Part shown: piece by piece, positions 26,256 through 36,005 of the stretch
Layout of the letters: each line of letters begins with the position of its first letter
Position numbering within the stretch: position 1 is the first letter of the stretch
Assembly (NCBI GenBank): GCA_028874335.1
Contig: JAPPJY010000011.1
Coordinates: forward strand, 1 to 64,000
Direction: 5' to 3'
From: Gemmatimonadota bacterium
GTDB taxonomy: Bacteria; Latescibacterota; UBA2968; GCA-2709665
DNA length: 64,000 bases
Notes under the pieces: model-generated
The model's database searches: none
Told to the model about the DNA's origin: nothing
What the model saw: only the letters and a program-made list of their open reading frames with translations
Position numbers and translations under genes: made by a program

Positions 26256-27428
26256 TCAGCGTGCCGGCGAAGGCCGACGGGGGCGCTGGCGATCGTGCAT
26301 GCCGATGCGAAATCCGCCCTCCGACGTCACGCCCCGTTCCAGCACGTCCGTTTCGACGTCGAATCCCGCGCCGGGCGAATCGGGCACCGTCAGCCTGCCG
26401 TCTTCCATCCGCCACCCGTCCAGCGCGATGCCGGGCATCTCCGCGGGGGCGGCTTCCAGGAGGCTGTAGTTGGGAATGGAAGCGGCGAAGTGGGCGTGGG
26501 CGTATCGCTCGACGACACTACCCCAGCAGTGGGGGGCGCACTTCGCACCCCAGGGTTCGATGCATTCCGCGGTGGCTTTCCACCATGTGAGCCCTTTGTA
26601 ACGGAAATCGTGCTGTACGATATCGATCCATCCATTTTCGACCATATCGAAGAAGTCCGGCGGCGGCGGCCCGGACTCGCCGTCCGCCACGAACGTATTG
26701 CAGCCCCTGCGTTCGATGGCTTCCTTAAATGCCTCGTTGAACGCCCGGTCTTCAGGAAACGGCTCTTCGAACCAGTAGACCCCGACATCCCTGCAGCGTT
26801 CGAGGATGTCCAGAGCGATATTGAGCGTGGTCCCGTTGTTGGCGTCAATCAGGACTTTCGCATCCGGTCCCGCGGCCTCCCGGACCGCGCGGATCACCAG
26901 CACGTCCCGGTCCGTACCTTCCCGTACCGGCATCCAGCGCGCGCCGCGGCCGATTTTTATTTTGAAATTGCGGTAGCCGTAATCGTGCCCGGTTCGGACT
27001 TCCTCGTGGAAGATACGCCTCGCTTCGCTGTCGGAAACCCCCAGGTCGTCGATATAGATGGAGCCGTCGTAGAGTTCGACTTCGCGCGAACCGCGAGCGC
27101 CCAGGAGCTGATACAGGGGTACCCCCTCACATCTGGCGGCCAGATCCCACAGTGGAAGATCGATGGCCGCGCCGTCGCCGGTTGACCCGCCGGGAAGATC
27201 GAAAAGATCAGAGGGACGTACGCCGAGCAACGCATCGGCGCGCTCCCTGTCGAGCGTGGACCAGCCGATGCCCACGGCGCCGCCCGCGGTGGAGATGCGC
27301 ACGACCGGATCGGCGACGGCCGGGCCATGGTCGCCGATACGCGCGTTCCGCCCGATGGTACGCGGGCGCCTGCCGTGGAGGACGACCTTTTCGACTCTGG
27401 CGATAGGATCTGAAAAAGCGCAGTCCAT
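26256..27428 (-). CDS. Enolase superfamily protein (mandelate racemase/muconate lactonizing type)
   Basis: A 390-residue TIM-barrel enzyme that abstracts a proton alpha to a carboxylate. The catalytic KxK is NFKIKIGRG, metal ligands lie in VLIDANNG, YWFEEPFPED and VADGES, and the C-terminal acid/base region is DIVQHDFRYKG and APHCWGS. Racemase, dehydratase or epimerase activity cannot be told apart. The start is uncertain: ATG at 27428 is used, and ATG at 27455 is possible; neither has a strong Shine-Dalgarno. It appears to be the first gene of the minus-strand catabolic cluster, 16 bases upstream of the isopropylmalate-dehydrogenase-like gene. Confidence 0.85.
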   Translation of the reverse strand: MDCAFSDPIARVEKVVLHGRRPRTIGRNARIGDHGPAVADPVVRISTAGGAVGIGWSTLDRERADALLGVRPSDLFDLPGGSTGDGAAIDLPLWDLAARCEGVPLYQLLGARGSREVELYDGSIYIDDLGVSDSEARRIFHEEVRTGHDYGYRNFKIKIGRGARWMPVREGTDRDVLVIRAVREAAGPDAKVLIDANNGTTLNIALDILERCRDVGVYWFEEPFPEDRAFNEAFKEAIERRGCNTFVADGESGPPPPDFFDMVENGWIDIVQHDFRYKGLTWWKATAECIEPWGAKCAPHCWGSVVERYAHAHFAASIPNYSLLEAAPAEMPGIALDGWRMEDGRLTVPDSPGAGFDVETDVLERGVTSEGGFRIGMHDRQRPRRPSPAR

Positions 27429-27806
27429 AGAGGGTTTGCGAAATAGAGGCCGCATGTACGATCCGATAAAGTAAGCCAAAAACCGGCGGTTGGAAATCAA
27501 AAAAGCCGGTGTTGAAAGGCCACCTGTATTGCAAATGGGAATTAGGTCTTGACGGCCGCTACAAGATGTAGTACTTTTCTGACACCGCAATGGATTATTC
27601 CCCAATCTGTTGCGTATTCCTCACCTCCCCTTCTTTCCCCTTTCATTGTTATACTCGCTATTTCAGGTCAATGGCGAGCGTCCGGTGCAGTCCGGGTCAC
27701 GATACGGCGGATCGGCGCTGCTTGCGATTTGTCCTTGCTGTCGCGCCACATCCGATTCGTCCCGTGCATCCGGACCTGGAAGCTGTGTTCTTCAGGAGGC
27801 GGAGCT
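27429..27806. other. Divergent intergenic region between the enolase-family gene and smc
   Basis: This 378-base gap separates two divergent genes and must hold both promoters. I see no strong -35/-10 pair, palindrome or RNA structure I would defend. An open frame runs through it in the smc frame, but it has no Shine-Dalgarno and does not resemble SMC. Confidence 0.5.
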
Positions 27807-30800
27807 TTGTACCTTTCCCGACTGACGGCATTGGGCTTCAAGTCCTTCGTACAACAGCTGGATCTCTCGCTGCAGAAGGGCATTACCTGCGTCGTTGGCC
27901 CCAACGGATGCGGCAAATCCAACGTGGTGGATGCCCTGCGCTGGGCGCTGGGCGAGCAGCGGGTCCGGTCGTTGCGCAGCAACAATATGGAAGATGTGAT
28001 TTTTTCGGGAACGCGGAACCGGAAACCGCTGGGCATGGCCGAGGTATCCATCACCATCGACAACGCGGAACGGATTCTTCCTGTTGACTACACCGAAGTG
28101 ACCGTGACCCGCCGGCTATTCCGGTCCGGAGACAGCGACTATCTGCTCAACAAGGTCCCCTGCAGGTTGAAGGATATTCAAAATCTTCTGATGGATACGG
28201 GGCTGGGCGCCCATGCCTACTCCGTCATCGAGCAGGGGATGATGGATGAGATCATCAGCGACAAACCGGAAGAAAGGCGGCGGCTGTTCGAGGAGGCGGC
28301 GGGGGTAACGCGGTACAAAGTGCAGCGCCGGGCGGCGTGGAACCGGCTGGAGTCCGTCCGCAGGGATCTGCAGACTGTGGATGCCGTCATGGCGGAAGTC
28401 GAGCGCCAGGTGAAATCGCTCGCCAGGCAGGAGCGGAAAGCCCGTCTCTATATGCAGCTATCGGACCAGATGAAGGACCTTGAAGTCCGGCTCGGACGAC
28501 ACCGGTTCTTTCAGATGTCCGATAGGTCCCGCCCGGTCGCGGATGAGATGGCGTTCCTGAAAGAGGACGTCGACGTGGCCGCCGGAGACGTCACGCGCCT
28601 GGAAGCGCGCCTCGAAGAGGTCCGTACGGAACTGTCCGAACGCGATCGGGCGCTCAGAGAAGCGAACGCGGAAGTGAGCCGGCAGAGTCAACTCGTACAC
28701 AGGAAAGACACGCATATCCAGGTCGCGCAGGAGAGAATCCGATCAATCGACGCCTTCCTGAAGCAGGCGGACCGGCGCCAGGAAGACATGGCGCGCCGGC
28801 GGGATATTGCACGGAAGGAAGCAGCAGAGGCGCGGCGGCTGGAGGCGGAGGCGCGCGGGGCATACCAACACGCGGAACGCGCATTGGAGGCCGAGCGCGG
28901 CAAACTGGAGGCGGCGAACCAGGCGCTTGACGCGCGGAGAACCCGTGCGGACGAACAAAAGTCCCAACTGATAAGCGCCCTGGGCGAACTCAGTGAAGGA
29001 AGCGGCCGGTTGGAACGCGGACGGGCAAGATTGGAGGGAATCACACAACGCCAGGCCAGACTCGATGCCGATGCAAAGCAGTCGGCGCTTCGCAAGGAGG
29101 CGGCGGACGCCGCAAGCCGGGAAGCGGAACGACAGATCGATCGCCTGGAACGCACCGTGGCCGACAGGAGCCGGCTGAGGGAGACTGACGCTGCAAAGTA
29201 CGAGCAGCTGATCGAACGACAGGAGAAGATGACGGAAGCGCGCAGCCGGTTGCTGGCCATAAGGGAGGCCGACGATGCGAGGATCGGACTGCTGAAGAAG
29301 CTTCGGGAGGGATTCGAGGGGTATTCGAGCGGCGTCCGCGCGCTGGCGGTGGAATCTCCATTTGCCGATCGCGTGCGCGGCGTGGTTGCAGACCGGATTG
29401 AAGTGGACGGGCGATACGCGACCGTCATCGAAGCTGCCCTGGGTCGTGCGCTGGAATGTCTGCTGGTGGACGAACCGGCAGATGCATTGAAAGCCATCGA
29501 CTACCTGCAGTCAGGCGACCTCGGATCGGCGGCGTTTCTGCCCCTGGACTCTCTTTCGAACGGAAACGGCGCGCCGTGGACGGCGCCGGATGCGGAAGGC
29601 GTGGTGGGCAGGGCGTCGGATCTCCTGCACGGCGAGGAATCTCCGGTCCACGCGCTGCTTCACCGGACGCTGGTCGTGAAAAATGCCGGGTACGCGCTTG
29701 CGCTGCTGGATGAAATGAGGTCTCTCGGCGTGGACCTGGTGACCGAGAACGGCGAGTTGTTCTCAGCCGACGGTACGATTTACGGGGGTAAGACAACCGA
29801 GGATGGAACGGGCCTGATAGGGCGCAGGCAGGAGATTGAGACGCTGGAAACAAACCTGAGCGCGGCGGGCGCGGATCTGCAGGCGCTGGATACGAGACTC
29901 GAGGAGACCTCTGCATCGCGGGACGAATTACAGGCCCGTATCGACGAAACCGACGGGATTCTGGCGGACCTGAACAATCGCCTGGCCGCAAGCCGCAGGG
30001 ACCTGCAGATTGCCCGGGAGGAAGCGCAGCGACAGTTGCGCGTGGAGGTGGAATTGCGGGATGAAATCGCGGCGGTGACGTCCGACGAAACCGGGCTGAG
30101 GGAAGCCATCGCTTCCGAGGCGGCGGAATTGAACGTGCTGGAGAAACGCCGGGAGCGGCTGGAAGCGGCTACGGGTGACGCGGACGCTGCGTTGCGGGAC
30201 CAGGAACATCAGCAGCGGGCCGGGCAGGACGCGTTCTCAAGCCGGCAGGTGGAGATCGCATCGCTGACAGCCAGCGTGGACCGTCACGAACACGAAGGGC
30301 AACGGTGGACGCGGGACCTGACCGAAACCGAGATAGAGATGAAACGACTGGTCGCCGACTGCGAGGAACGGCGGAAGGAAAGACTCGGCCTGGAGAAGGC
30401 GGCGCAGGAATCCGGGAAGGAACTGGAGTCCCTGCATCGCAGGCAGGACGAACTGGAATCGAAACGGGACACGCAGGCGGAAAGCCAGCAGGCGTTGTTG
30501 ACGGATACCCGGCAGCTCGAAGAGGAAGTGCGGGACAAGAACCGTCGTGCGAATCGGAACAGGGACCGTCTGGGTCAGCTTCAGGCGGAGATGGCGGAAC
30601 TGAGAACCGGGGCCGAGGCCCTGCGGGCGCGAATTCTGGATGAGTACGAGGTAGACGTCAGAGAAGCGGGCGCACTGGACGATCCGGAGTTCAACGCAGA
30701 CGTAACGGAAGTGCAAAGAGACGAGCTTCGCGAGCGGATCCGGCGGATGGGTCCGGTGAATCCGGGCGCCGTGGAAGAGTACGAAGTCCAGAAGGAAGAT

Positions 30801-31403
30801 TACGAATTTAAGGCAAAACACCGGAGCGATCTGCTCGAGGCGGCCGAAACCCTTCAGCGGACCATATCCCGGATCGACCGGACGGCCCGCGGCCGGTTCA
30901 TGGTAACCTTTGATCAGATCAGGCAGAACTTCCGGAAGACTTTCGAGGCGTTCTTCGATGGAGGCCAGGCGGACCTCCTGATGCCCCCTGACGAAGACCC
31001 TCTGGAAGCCCCGCTGGAGATCATCGCCCGCCCGAGAGGCAAGCGGCTCCAGCACATCAACCTGCTTTCAGGCGGAGAGCGCGCGCTCACAGCGATTGCG
31101 CTCCTGTTCGCGATCTACCTGGTCAAGCCCAGTCCGTTCTGCATCCTGGACGAGGTCGACGCTCCTCTGGACGATGCCAACGTCACGCGTTTCGTACGGG
31201 TACTCAAGCGGTTCGCGGCCGACACCCAGTTCATTGTGGTGACCCACAACAAGGTGACGATGGACGCGGCGGACTGCCTGCACGGGATTACGATGGAAGA
31301 ACCGGGGGTGTCCAGGCTGGTATCGGTCAGGCTGGACCACGAAACCCACGGCGGCAACGGGCAGGCGCAATCCGTGGCCGCAACTACGGCCGCGGACGAC
31401 TGA
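27807..31403 (+). CDS. smc: Chromosome segregation protein SMC
   Basis: A 1198-residue condensin ATPase that organises and separates chromosomes. The N-terminal head begins LTALGFKSFVQQLDLSLQKG with Walker A VVGPNGCGKSN and the QRVRSLRSNNMEDVIFSG segment. Long coiled coils flank a hinge at about residues 494-610 (GFEGYSSGVRALAVES, VVADRIEVDGRY). The C-terminal head has the signature LLSGGERALTAIALLFAIY and Walker B CILDEVDAPLDDANV. TTG at 27807 is chosen because AGGAGG lies seven bases upstream and the conserved head begins there; length is then typical. No ScpA/ScpB gene is in the window. Confidence 0.95.
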   Translation: MYLSRLTALGFKSFVQQLDLSLQKGITCVVGPNGCGKSNVVDALRWALGEQRVRSLRSNNMEDVIFSGTRNRKPLGMAEVSITIDNAERILPVDYTEVTVTRRLFRSGDSDYLLNKVPCRLKDIQNLLMDTGLGAHAYSVIEQGMMDEIISDKPEERRRLFEEAAGVTRYKVQRRAAWNRLESVRRDLQTVDAVMAEVERQVKSLARQERKARLYMQLSDQMKDLEVRLGRHRFFQMSDRSRPVADEMAFLKEDVDVAAGDVTRLEARLEEVRTELSERDRALREANAEVSRQSQLVHRKDTHIQVAQERIRSIDAFLKQADRRQEDMARRRDIARKEAAEARRLEAEARGAYQHAERALEAERGKLEAANQALDARRTRADEQKSQLISALGELSEGSGRLERGRARLEGITQRQARLDADAKQSALRKEAADAASREAERQIDRLERTVADRSRLRETDAAKYEQLIERQEKMTEARSRLLAIREADDARIGLLKKLREGFEGYSSGVRALAVESPFADRVRGVVADRIEVDGRYATVIEAALGRALECLLVDEPADALKAIDYLQSGDLGSAAFLPLDSLSNGNGAPWTAPDAEGVVGRASDLLHGEESPVHALLHRTLVVKNAGYALALLDEMRSLGVDLVTENGELFSADGTIYGGKTTEDGTGLIGRRQEIETLETNLSAAGADLQALDTRLEETSASRDELQARIDETDGILADLNNRLAASRRDLQIAREEAQRQLRVEVELRDEIAAVTSDETGLREAIASEAAELNVLEKRRERLEAATGDADAALRDQEHQQRAGQDAFSSRQVEIASLTASVDRHEHEGQRWTRDLTETEIEMKRLVADCEERRKERLGLEKAAQESGKELESLHRRQDELESKRDTQAESQQALLTDTRQLEEEVRDKNRRANRNRDRLGQLQAEMAELRTGAEALRARILDEYEVDVREAGALDDPEFNADVTEVQRDELRERIRRMGPVNPGAVEEYEVQKEDYEFKAKHRSDLLEAAETLQRTISRIDRTARGRFMVTFDQIRQNFRKTFEAFFDGGQADLLMPPDEDPLEAPLEIIARPRGKRLQHINLLSGGERALTAIALLFAIYLVKPSPFCILDEVDAPLDDANVTRFVRVLKRFAADTQFIVVTHNKVTMDAADCLHGITMEEPGVSRLVSVRLDHETHGGNGQAQSVAATTAADD

Positions 31404-31432
31404 GCGCGAAGTCCGGAACACGACGGAAAAAC

Positions 31433-31470
31433 AAAGGATCGGCAGCCTGAAAGCTGCCGATCCTTTCGTT
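31433..31470. terminator. Bidirectional intrinsic terminator between smc and the TlpA-like gene
   Basis: A perfect 11-bp stem GGATCGGCAGC/GCTGCCGATCC (31436-31446 with 31453-31463) with a six-base loop is flanked by AAA/TTT. On the plus strand TTTCGTTT follows; on the minus strand TTTGTTTTT follows. It lies between the convergent gene ends at 31403 and 31543 and can serve both. Confidence 0.88.
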
Positions 31471-31542
31471 TACGCTTGCGACCCTGTCGATGCCGTACTC
31501 GTCCGCGAGCCTGGCGTCAGCGTTGGCGCAAACGGGATATCT

Positions 31543-33621
31543 TCATACGGAACCCAGGCTCTTCAGGATCTTCGCGAAAACGCCATCGGTATCCGTCTTC
31601 AACTCGATCTGGGACAGTCGCTCCAGGATCCGCCCTTGCGGATCCACCAAAAAGTACGCCGGTATCCCGCGAACATTGTAGTCGCTGGCTGGTCCGGAAC
31701 CGGAGACCCCGGAGCGCACGTGCACGCCTTCGATCCCGTGTTCCTCGATGGCCTTGCGCCATGCCGCCTCGTTCGAATCCAGTGAAAGGTTGAGGAAAAC
31801 CACCGGTAGATCGGTGGTCTTCTTCTTCAATTTCCGGATGTGCGGCAAGTTGGCGATGCAGGGACCGCACCAACTCGCCCAGAAATCCAGCAGCACCACC
31901 TTTCCCCTGAACTGGCTCAAAGACACGGGTTGTCCGTCCAGGTCCCTCAATGTGAAATCCGGCGCCGGACGGCCCGGCCGCAGCGCCATCGCCTTGTCCA
32001 GCGCCGCCAGTACCGCCGCGTTGTATTCCGGATAGGGGTTGGCCGCCTGGAATTCCCTCCACATACGGTTGACGGCCGCAAAGCTCGCCCCTCCGCGTTG
32101 AAAACCGCTGATCAGTTGTCCGGCCAGAAACCAGTATCGCACCCGCCCCTTCAGTTTCTCCTCGGCCAGATCGAACCTGCGTGGAAGTGCCGGTATCGAC
32201 CGTCTCTTGATTGCATAGATCGAGTCGAGCTTCGCCTCCATCGCCTGCGATAAACCCAAGCCCGCGAGATCGAGGATTTGAGACAACCTGAGCGGCTGTC
32301 GATTTTCGTAAAGTGAATCCAGATAGGCGCCATTCTCAGTGGATAGATCCAATCCCGCCAGATCGACCATATCGGACAACTTGCGTTTCCTTTTGAAGGA
32401 GCGCAACCCTTCCATTCCACTCGCGCCATCCTTCGCCGGTAGCCGGAAAACAAGCGCGCCGCTCGTGGTGTCTATCTCGGGCTCTTGGAGTTTGCTTGAC
32501 GTGGTAATTCTGTACGATCCATCACTCTTCGCGTAGAAGGAGTCGATCTCTGCCCGGGCCGGTTCCGACAGGCCCATTTTCTCCAGGTCGAACATCTGAG
32601 AAAGGTTGGGTCTCCCTCTGCTGGCGTACAATGAGTCGAGTCTGGTTTCGACCGCGGCTGACAGACCCAACGTTGACAGGTCGATCATCTTCGACAGGCC
32701 GGGATGCCACCCGAACCGCGCATAGAGTGAATCCAGCACGGTGAGAGTCTCCTTCGACAGTTCCAGGCTTGTAAAATCGTACAAGTCCGACAGCGTTTTC
32801 GACCTGGGCATCTTCATCATTTCCAGATCCATTGTCCTAACCAGGTAGGTTGAATACGGATCCACACCGATCGCCTTCTCGTCCACCAGCGGGATCTGTT
32901 GGAGAAAGTCATAGAATCCAGGTGGGATATTCTTGTTCTCCCGTCCGGTGGTGCGCCGGTAGTTGGCAGAGTAAGAGATCTTCAGGAAAGCGTACGTGTA
33001 GTTGAAATAGCGTTCCACATGTTCGATGAATTCCGGCGAGAACGCATATCTCGTACGTCGCCGGTTCAGGAATTCAAGCTGGTCCGCGCGCCATCCGTCC
33101 AACAGGCGAGAAAAATCTTCCGCCCCCATTTCCCTGGAATCCCTGATTTTCCGCTGGAAGTCCCGGAGCCGGGGATGCCATTCGGCAAAAAAGCGGCTGT
33201 TGTCTGCGCTCCGGCCGCTGAACCGGTAGGAGGTAGAAAGATGGCCCGGATGGATCCTGATATGCAGGCTGTCGCCGGGCTCGACAAACAGCACCAGCGG
33301 ACTGCGGTTGATGACGTACGACGCGGCCTGCCGGGCCCATTTCCACGGGACGCTTCTGCCCTTGTAGCTCCCCCTTACCAGGGTTCCGCGAACAACTGGA
33401 ATCTCCAGCGCGAAGCGGTTTCGGCTGTCCAGGTCCACGCGATGCTCGGTCTGTCTCCCCAACGCCGTCGGCGAGTTGTACCTGAACGTGATTTCCCGCG
33501 CGGTCGGGTTCCGGACTTCACCGGTGACAATCGCGACCGATGACTCACCGCCTTCCGCGGCCGGACAGACAGTTGACAATGCGAGTATCGCGACGAGGAT
33601 AAGTCTGGGTATATTATTCAT
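31543..33621 (-). CDS. TlpA-type thioredoxin-domain protein with internal ~31-residue repeats
   Basis: A 692-residue exported protein. A signal peptide (NNIPRLILVAILALSTVCPA) is followed by a beta-rich N-terminal domain (VTGEVRNPTAREITFRYN), then an alpha-helical region. Residues about 274-472 hold five copies of a motif LSxhhDLxxLGLSxxxExxLDSLYAxxx, with one insertion between copies three and four. The C-terminal 145 residues are a thioredoxin fold (PAPDFTLRDLDGQPVSLSQF) with the redox motif WASWCGPC and the cis-Pro segment VRGIPAYFLVDP. It should act as a periplasmic thiol-disulfide oxidoreductase; domain order resembles Bacteroidetes-type TlpA proteins. The repeats are unfamiliar to me. 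Confidence 0.85.
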   Translation of the reverse strand: MNNIPRLILVAILALSTVCPAAEGGESSVAIVTGEVRNPTAREITFRYNSPTALGRQTEHRVDLDSRNRFALEIPVVRGTLVRGSYKGRSVPWKWARQAASYVINRSPLVLFVEPGDSLHIRIHPGHLSTSYRFSGRSADNSRFFAEWHPRLRDFQRKIRDSREMGAEDFSRLLDGWRADQLEFLNRRRTRYAFSPEFIEHVERYFNYTYAFLKISYSANYRRTTGRENKNIPPGFYDFLQQIPLVDEKAIGVDPYSTYLVRTMDLEMMKMPRSKTLSDLYDFTSLELSKETLTVLDSLYARFGWHPGLSKMIDLSTLGLSAAVETRLDSLYASRGRPNLSQMFDLEKMGLSEPARAEIDSFYAKSDGSYRITTSSKLQEPEIDTTSGALVFRLPAKDGASGMEGLRSFKRKRKLSDMVDLAGLDLSTENGAYLDSLYENRQPLRLSQILDLAGLGLSQAMEAKLDSIYAIKRRSIPALPRRFDLAEEKLKGRVRYWFLAGQLISGFQRGGASFAAVNRMWREFQAANPYPEYNAAVLAALDKAMALRPGRPAPDFTLRDLDGQPVSLSQFRGKVVLLDFWASWCGPCIANLPHIRKLKKKTTDLPVVFLNLSLDSNEAAWRKAIEEHGIEGVHVRSGVSGSGPASDYNVRGIPAYFLVDPQGRILERLSQIELKTDTDGVFAKILKSLGSV

Positions 33622-33932
33622 AAAAAGATCCCTCTGTTCGGATTCCGTTTTACCGGCAACCTGATGACAAGTCTTCTAAACTGCTACGATTCCTCGCGGT
33701 CGGATTTCACACATCGCGAGCGCCGGCATTAAACGCCACATCCACGCGCCAACTGTGTATCCAACCCACGGGGCCGGTGGCGATTGGACCTGATTCGACG
33801 GGCATGATTCCGTCATTCCCAGCAACCCAAAGATAGCCAATTCGCTTTTATGAAGCGAATGGAAACGTCTGAGCGAAATTTATATTGCGCCGTGTCACAT
33901 GTCACGTCGGTAGTTGGCGGTGTGGCCTTGAA
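33622..33932. other. Intergenic region with a short hairpin
   Basis: This 311-base gap between two minus-strand genes contains an 8-bp hairpin ATTCGCTT/AAGCGAAT at 33840-33860. It could weakly terminate the ABC permease transcript, but it has only a mixed T-containing tail. The promoter of the TlpA-like gene should lie near 33640-33720; I see no defensible consensus. Confidence 0.4.
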
Positions 33933-36005
33933 TTATTCCACTTTCCTCGGATTCTCGAAGATTGCCAGATTATTATTGAGTATGGCGTAGATGTGATCGC
34001 CGTTAACAATGAACCTATCTCGCGCCACGTGATTCGCTGCAGTCTCCAGGTTTACCATTTCGAGTCCGCGCAGGTACGCGTCATAGCCTTCAAGACCCAG
34101 TTTCTTCCGCGAAGAAAAGGTGCCGTAGCTGGTCTTTGCATAGGTCTTGATATCTCCCCCATGCAATGCGTATGCGGAAGCCCCGACGACGGTCATCCGT
34201 CGCGGAAGATGTGTCCAGGGGATGTAATCGACCTCAAGCGGGTTCCGGGGGTCGCTGATGTCCAAGACGGCAATCTCCCGGGGCAGGTGTCGTTCAACAT
34301 AGACCCTCTCGTTCCCGACGGCAAGAGGCCCTAACCCGGGCGGTGCTTCGAAATTTGAGCTTCTAAACTCGCGAGAGCCGAGCATTGGAAAATACGGTGA
34401 CCCAGAATTCCCATCTGCTTTTTTCGCCTGCTGTGCGAGAAGCTCTTTGTACGAACTGGAATTAACTATTCCGTGAACTTCGTCCACCAATTTTTCATAG
34501 TTTTTTGAACGTCCGAAACGCCTCACCGGCGTCCGGCATAAGACTTGGAGCCGTCCGGGATCTGACAGATCAAGCACCACGAAGTCGTGACCGAGCACCA
34601 TAAACGCGTGAGAATCCACAATCCGCATCTCCCATCCGTTATTCCAGAGATGTTCCGTCGTTTGTTCAATTCGTAGTTCTTGAATTCGTCGGGGCGAAGC
34701 TGTATTCCGCACGTCGAAGCTGTGCATTTCCAGGAATTCATCCCGGATAAGTCCGACGTACAGATGATTCTTCCAAATTCCCCACCCAACGAGCCTGGGA
34801 ATGCGCCGTAGCCAAGCGGTGGGGCCTTTTTCGACAGGGTACATCAGACTTTTCATCTGCAACCGAGGGCGATCTGGTTGGCTGAGGTCAAATGTCATGA
34901 CACCTACGCTGTCCCGAACCTCGCCCCACACATAGGCACGGGCGCCGGACAGCGCCAACCGTTCGAGCCGGCATCCATCCGTTTCCACCCGACCGATCTC
35001 GACGGGCGCCTCCTGGTCTGTCACGTCCGCCACGCTCAGACCCTGTTCAAGCAACACGACAGCAAGTCCATCTTTCAACGCCAGGTCCACCATATTGAGA
35101 TCGTACTTCTGGCTTCCGACCGGCGCAATTGGGGTGCGCCAATTGCGGGAACGGTCGATGTTCAATCCAATGACGACAATCGTACCAATGATTGCGAGAG
35201 TAACAACGGTCCATTGGAATCTTTGGTCCGACCGTGTACGTAACGTTTTGCAAGCCCATAGCAACGTGCATCCAGTGAGCACGGCGGTCGCGCCGGTTCT
35301 GATAAGTAAAAGGGACGTGTCGAATGCCTGTCGCACAATTTCCGCGTCAGTCATTATCTTAAGAGAGAACAACAGTCTAAAATAGAACTTGGTTATCGGC
35401 GGGGCCAGCGTCCAGCAGAGAAGAAAAAGAACGAACGCGACCCAAACTGCCATCAGGCTCGTCATCGCCGCCTTATAAGGGTGGTCGGCCAGAGTCGATG
35501 CCAACACGGAAACACCGTACGGAATCAGATATACCAGAAACCACAACGACAACACCCGTATGTACCCAATTTCCGATAGTATTCCGGCGACAGGAATAAA
35601 GGTTCGTACTGAGAAATCCGCGTAACGAATCTGACTTTGCAATGAAACCCAACCCTCGCTTCTTGCAATCTCAATGAATACGGCGCCCCAATACGCGGCC
35701 AACACCAATAGTAATCCGGTCGCTCCAACCGCTAATTTTACAATTATTATCTTCCACGACTCCACCGGTCGGCATAACAGATAGGACAACGTCATCCGAT
35801 TGCGTTCGCGCGCGACCGCGTCCATCCCGAACAGAACCGCGCCAAAGAGACCTACCAGGTGGCCAAATATCTGAATTCCGGTGTCGTGATACTCCTCCTT
35901 GCCGGCGCTGATTAACGCCACGATCATCGCCAACCCCGCGCACGCGGCGATTTTATAGGCGGCCTCGCGTCCTTCTTTCCAGAACAGAGCCAGAGTCGTG
36001 TTCAT
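33933..36005 (-). CDS. ABC-2 type permease fused to a C-terminal beta-propeller-like domain
   Basis: A 690-residue protein. Residues 1 to about 300 form an ABC-2 permease-like domain with about six membrane helices (start FWKEGREAAYKIAACAGLAMI, then MDAVARERNRMTLSYLLCRPVESWKI). Residues from about 315 hold repeats of the form GLSVADVTDQEAPVEIGRVE, VMTFDLSQPDRPRLQ, VVLDLSDPGRLQVL and IAVLDISDPRNPLEVDYIP, the LVIVD-type propeller pattern, presumably periplasmic after the last helix. It overlaps its ATPase partner by four bases. Export of an unknown substrate with an extracytoplasmic sensing or docking domain is an inference. Confidence 0.82.
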   Translation of the reverse strand: MNTTLALFWKEGREAAYKIAACAGLAMIVALISAGKEEYHDTGIQIFGHLVGLFGAVLFGMDAVARERNRMTLSYLLCRPVESWKIIIVKLAVGATGLLLVLAAYWGAVFIEIARSEGWVSLQSQIRYADFSVRTFIPVAGILSEIGYIRVLSLWFLVYLIPYGVSVLASTLADHPYKAAMTSLMAVWVAFVLFLLCWTLAPPITKFYFRLLFSLKIMTDAEIVRQAFDTSLLLIRTGATAVLTGCTLLWACKTLRTRSDQRFQWTVVTLAIIGTIVVIGLNIDRSRNWRTPIAPVGSQKYDLNMVDLALKDGLAVVLLEQGLSVADVTDQEAPVEIGRVETDGCRLERLALSGARAYVWGEVRDSVGVMTFDLSQPDRPRLQMKSLMYPVEKGPTAWLRRIPRLVGWGIWKNHLYVGLIRDEFLEMHSFDVRNTASPRRIQELRIEQTTEHLWNNGWEMRIVDSHAFMVLGHDFVVLDLSDPGRLQVLCRTPVRRFGRSKNYEKLVDEVHGIVNSSSYKELLAQQAKKADGNSGSPYFPMLGSREFRSSNFEAPPGLGPLAVGNERVYVERHLPREIAVLDISDPRNPLEVDYIPWTHLPRRMTVVGASAYALHGGDIKTYAKTSYGTFSSRKKLGLEGYDAYLRGLEMVNLETAANHVARDRFIVNGDHIYAILNNNLAIFENPRKVE

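Noticed and set aside
27549-27806. 86-residue N-terminal extension of SMC
   Set aside because: It is not SMC-like and lacks a ribosome-binding site, while TTG 27807 has AGGAGG and starts the conserved head domain.
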